Of a stretch of DNA of 6,981 bases, positions 6,101 to 6,981 are shown in pieces. The DNA is from an uncultured Lachnospiraceae bacterium (GTDB taxonomy: Bacteria > Bacillota_A > Clostridia > Lachnospirales > Lachnospiraceae), in contig CADBQK010000330.1 of the NCBI GenBank assembly GCA_902796775.1, positions 1 to 6,981 on the forward strand, read 5' to 3'. Under the pieces are notes generated by a model. The model saw only the letters and a list, made by a program, of their open reading frames with translations, was not told the origin of the DNA and ran no database searches. Numbering within the stretch: the stretch's first letter is position 1; every line of letters starts with the position of its first letter. Position numbers and translations under genes: made by a program.

Positions 6101-6981
6101 ATGGAGCAGAAAGGCAAATATGAAGAAATCCGGTCACTCATGCTGGACGAGATCCGGCGTCAGATGGATATGAACCGGGAACTCAGCGATGAGGAAATCG
6201 GCAGCCTGATCGATGATACGATCATGGAGCGTAGCCATGAAACATACCTTGGTACACTGACCAAGCTTTCTCTTCGCCAGGATCTGTTCAATTCTATCCG
6301 TCGGCTCGGCCTTCTTCAGGAGCTGGTAGATGACCGCGAAATCACCGAGATCATGGTAAACGGACCTGATCATATATTCTATGAAAAACACGGGCAGCTC
6401 TACACATGGGATAAGCATTTCGAATCCAGAGAAAAACTGGAAGATATCATACAGCAGATCGTTGCCCGCTCCGGCCGCTACGTAAATGAAGCAGCCCCAA
6501 TCGTAGATGCCAGACTCTCTGACGGCTCCCGTGTCAATGTCGTACTGAATCCGGTCGCCCTGGAGGGACCGATTCTTACGATACGGAAATTTCCGGATAC
6601 ACCAATCACCATGCAGGATCTGATCCGCTGGCATTCCCTGTCTGTGCAGGCTGCATCCTGTCTGAGGACCCTGGTCCTGGCCGGATATAACATCTTTATC
6701 AGCGGAGCGACCAGTACCGGGAAGACAACCTTTTTAAATGTCCTGGCAGACTACATTCCGAAAGACGCCAGGATCATTACGATTGAAGACTCTGCGGAAC
6801 TTCAGCTAAGCGGTGCTAAAAATCTGGTGCGGCTTGAAGCCAGACAGAAAAGCGGCGGTACAGAAGAAGCGGTCAGCATCCGGGACCTGATCCGGGCCAG
6901 CCTGCGGATGCGCCCGGACCGGATCATTGTTGGCGAAGTCAGAGGGCCGGAAGCATTGGATATGGTGCAGGCTATGAATAC
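6101..6981 (+). CDS. cpaF: CpaF/TadA-type secretion ATPase of a Tad (Flp) pilus system (partial)
   Basis: Cytoplasmic hexameric ATPase of the type II/IV secretion superfamily that drives assembly of Tad/Flp pili. An open frame of 293 full codons runs from ATG 6101 to the right edge without a stop, so the C-terminal part is missing. GGAGG (6090-6094) lies 6 bases before the ATG. The N-terminal helical domain (about 1-75) is followed by the family segments [19 protein letters not shown] (77-95), [18 protein letters not shown] (122-139) and GPILTIRKF (156-164). The Walker A loop is GATSTGKTT (202-210), the Asp box ITIEDSAEL (226-234), and [18 protein letters not shown] (271-288) is the Walker B/arginine region. 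The edge cuts just before the expected His box. Walker A obeys GxxxxGKT but departs from the GGTGSGKT usual in CpaF. It is probably the first gene of a Tad locus beyond the window; no tadZ/cpaE-like gene precedes it here. Confidence 0.92.
   Translation, partial: MEQKGKYEEIRSLMLDEIRRQMDMNRELSDEEIGSLIDDTIMERSHETYLGTLTKLSLRQDLFNSIRRLGLLQELVDDREITEIMVNGPDHIFYEKHGQLYTWDKHFESREKLEDIIQQIVARSGRYVNEAAPIVDARLSDGSRVNVVLNPVALEGPILTIRKFPDTPITMQDLIRWHSLSVQAASCLRTLVLAGYNIFISGATSTGKTTFLNVLADYIPKDARIITIEDSAELQLSGAKNLVRLEARQKSGGTEEAVSIRDLIRASLRMRPDRIIVGEVRGPEALDMVQAMN

Noticed and set aside
6134..6634. A 166-codon minus-strand open frame opposite the CpaF-like gene
   Set aside because: It is antisense to a clearly conserved ATPase domain and shows no family motif.
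1..6981. CRISPR array, insertion sequence, tRNA or defence island
   Set aside because: No regularly spaced repeats, terminal inverted repeats with a transposase, cloverleaf sequences or defence-type proteins were found on either strand.

Overview
The window looks like core chromosome of a Gram-positive anaerobe of the class Clostridia, most likely a Lachnospiraceae-type organism. The evidence is strong AAGGAGG-type ribosome sites, low-to-middling GC, a small stand-alone TSCPD-domain protein of the kind common in clostridia, a MurG of the Staphylococcus-like subfamily, and the start of a Tad/Flp pilus locus. This placement rests on protein flavour rather than a marker gene, so it is an inference. 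There are no rRNA or tRNA genes, insertion sequences, CRISPR arrays or phage genes.

Left part, minus strand: the 5' end of a secreted protein (1-447, running off the left edge; resembles N-termini of clostridial transglutaminase-like proteins) lies downstream of pgi (glucose-6-phosphate isomerase, 607-1956). A long hairpin with nested and mutually exclusive arms sits between them. The 333-base interval 1957-2289 is a divergent control region. It holds a good promoter for pgi, a good promoter for the rightward genes, and a perfect 9-bp dyad (2117-2125 / 2138-2146) between the two, which looks like an operator.

Middle, plus strand: a small TSCPD-domain protein (2290-2544) is followed 40 bases later by murG (2585-3676), which ends at a strong intrinsic terminator. 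An extended -10 promoter then drives the uracil permease gene uraA (3808-5214) and, 57 bases on, upp (uracil phosphoribosyltransferase, 5272-5943). These form a pyrimidine salvage pair: import of uracil, then conversion to UMP. A second strong terminator closes this unit.

Right edge, plus strand: the first 293 codons of a CpaF/TadA-type secretion ATPase (6101 to the edge), probably the first gene of a Tad pilus locus that continues outside the window.

The genes are mostly housekeeping, and I do not see a clearly new system. The points most worth a second look are the dyad between the divergent promoters, the coupling of an uncharacterised TSCPD protein to a Staphylococcus-type murG, the switch-like hairpins downstream of pgi and in its leader, and the atypical Walker A loop of the CpaF-like ATPase.
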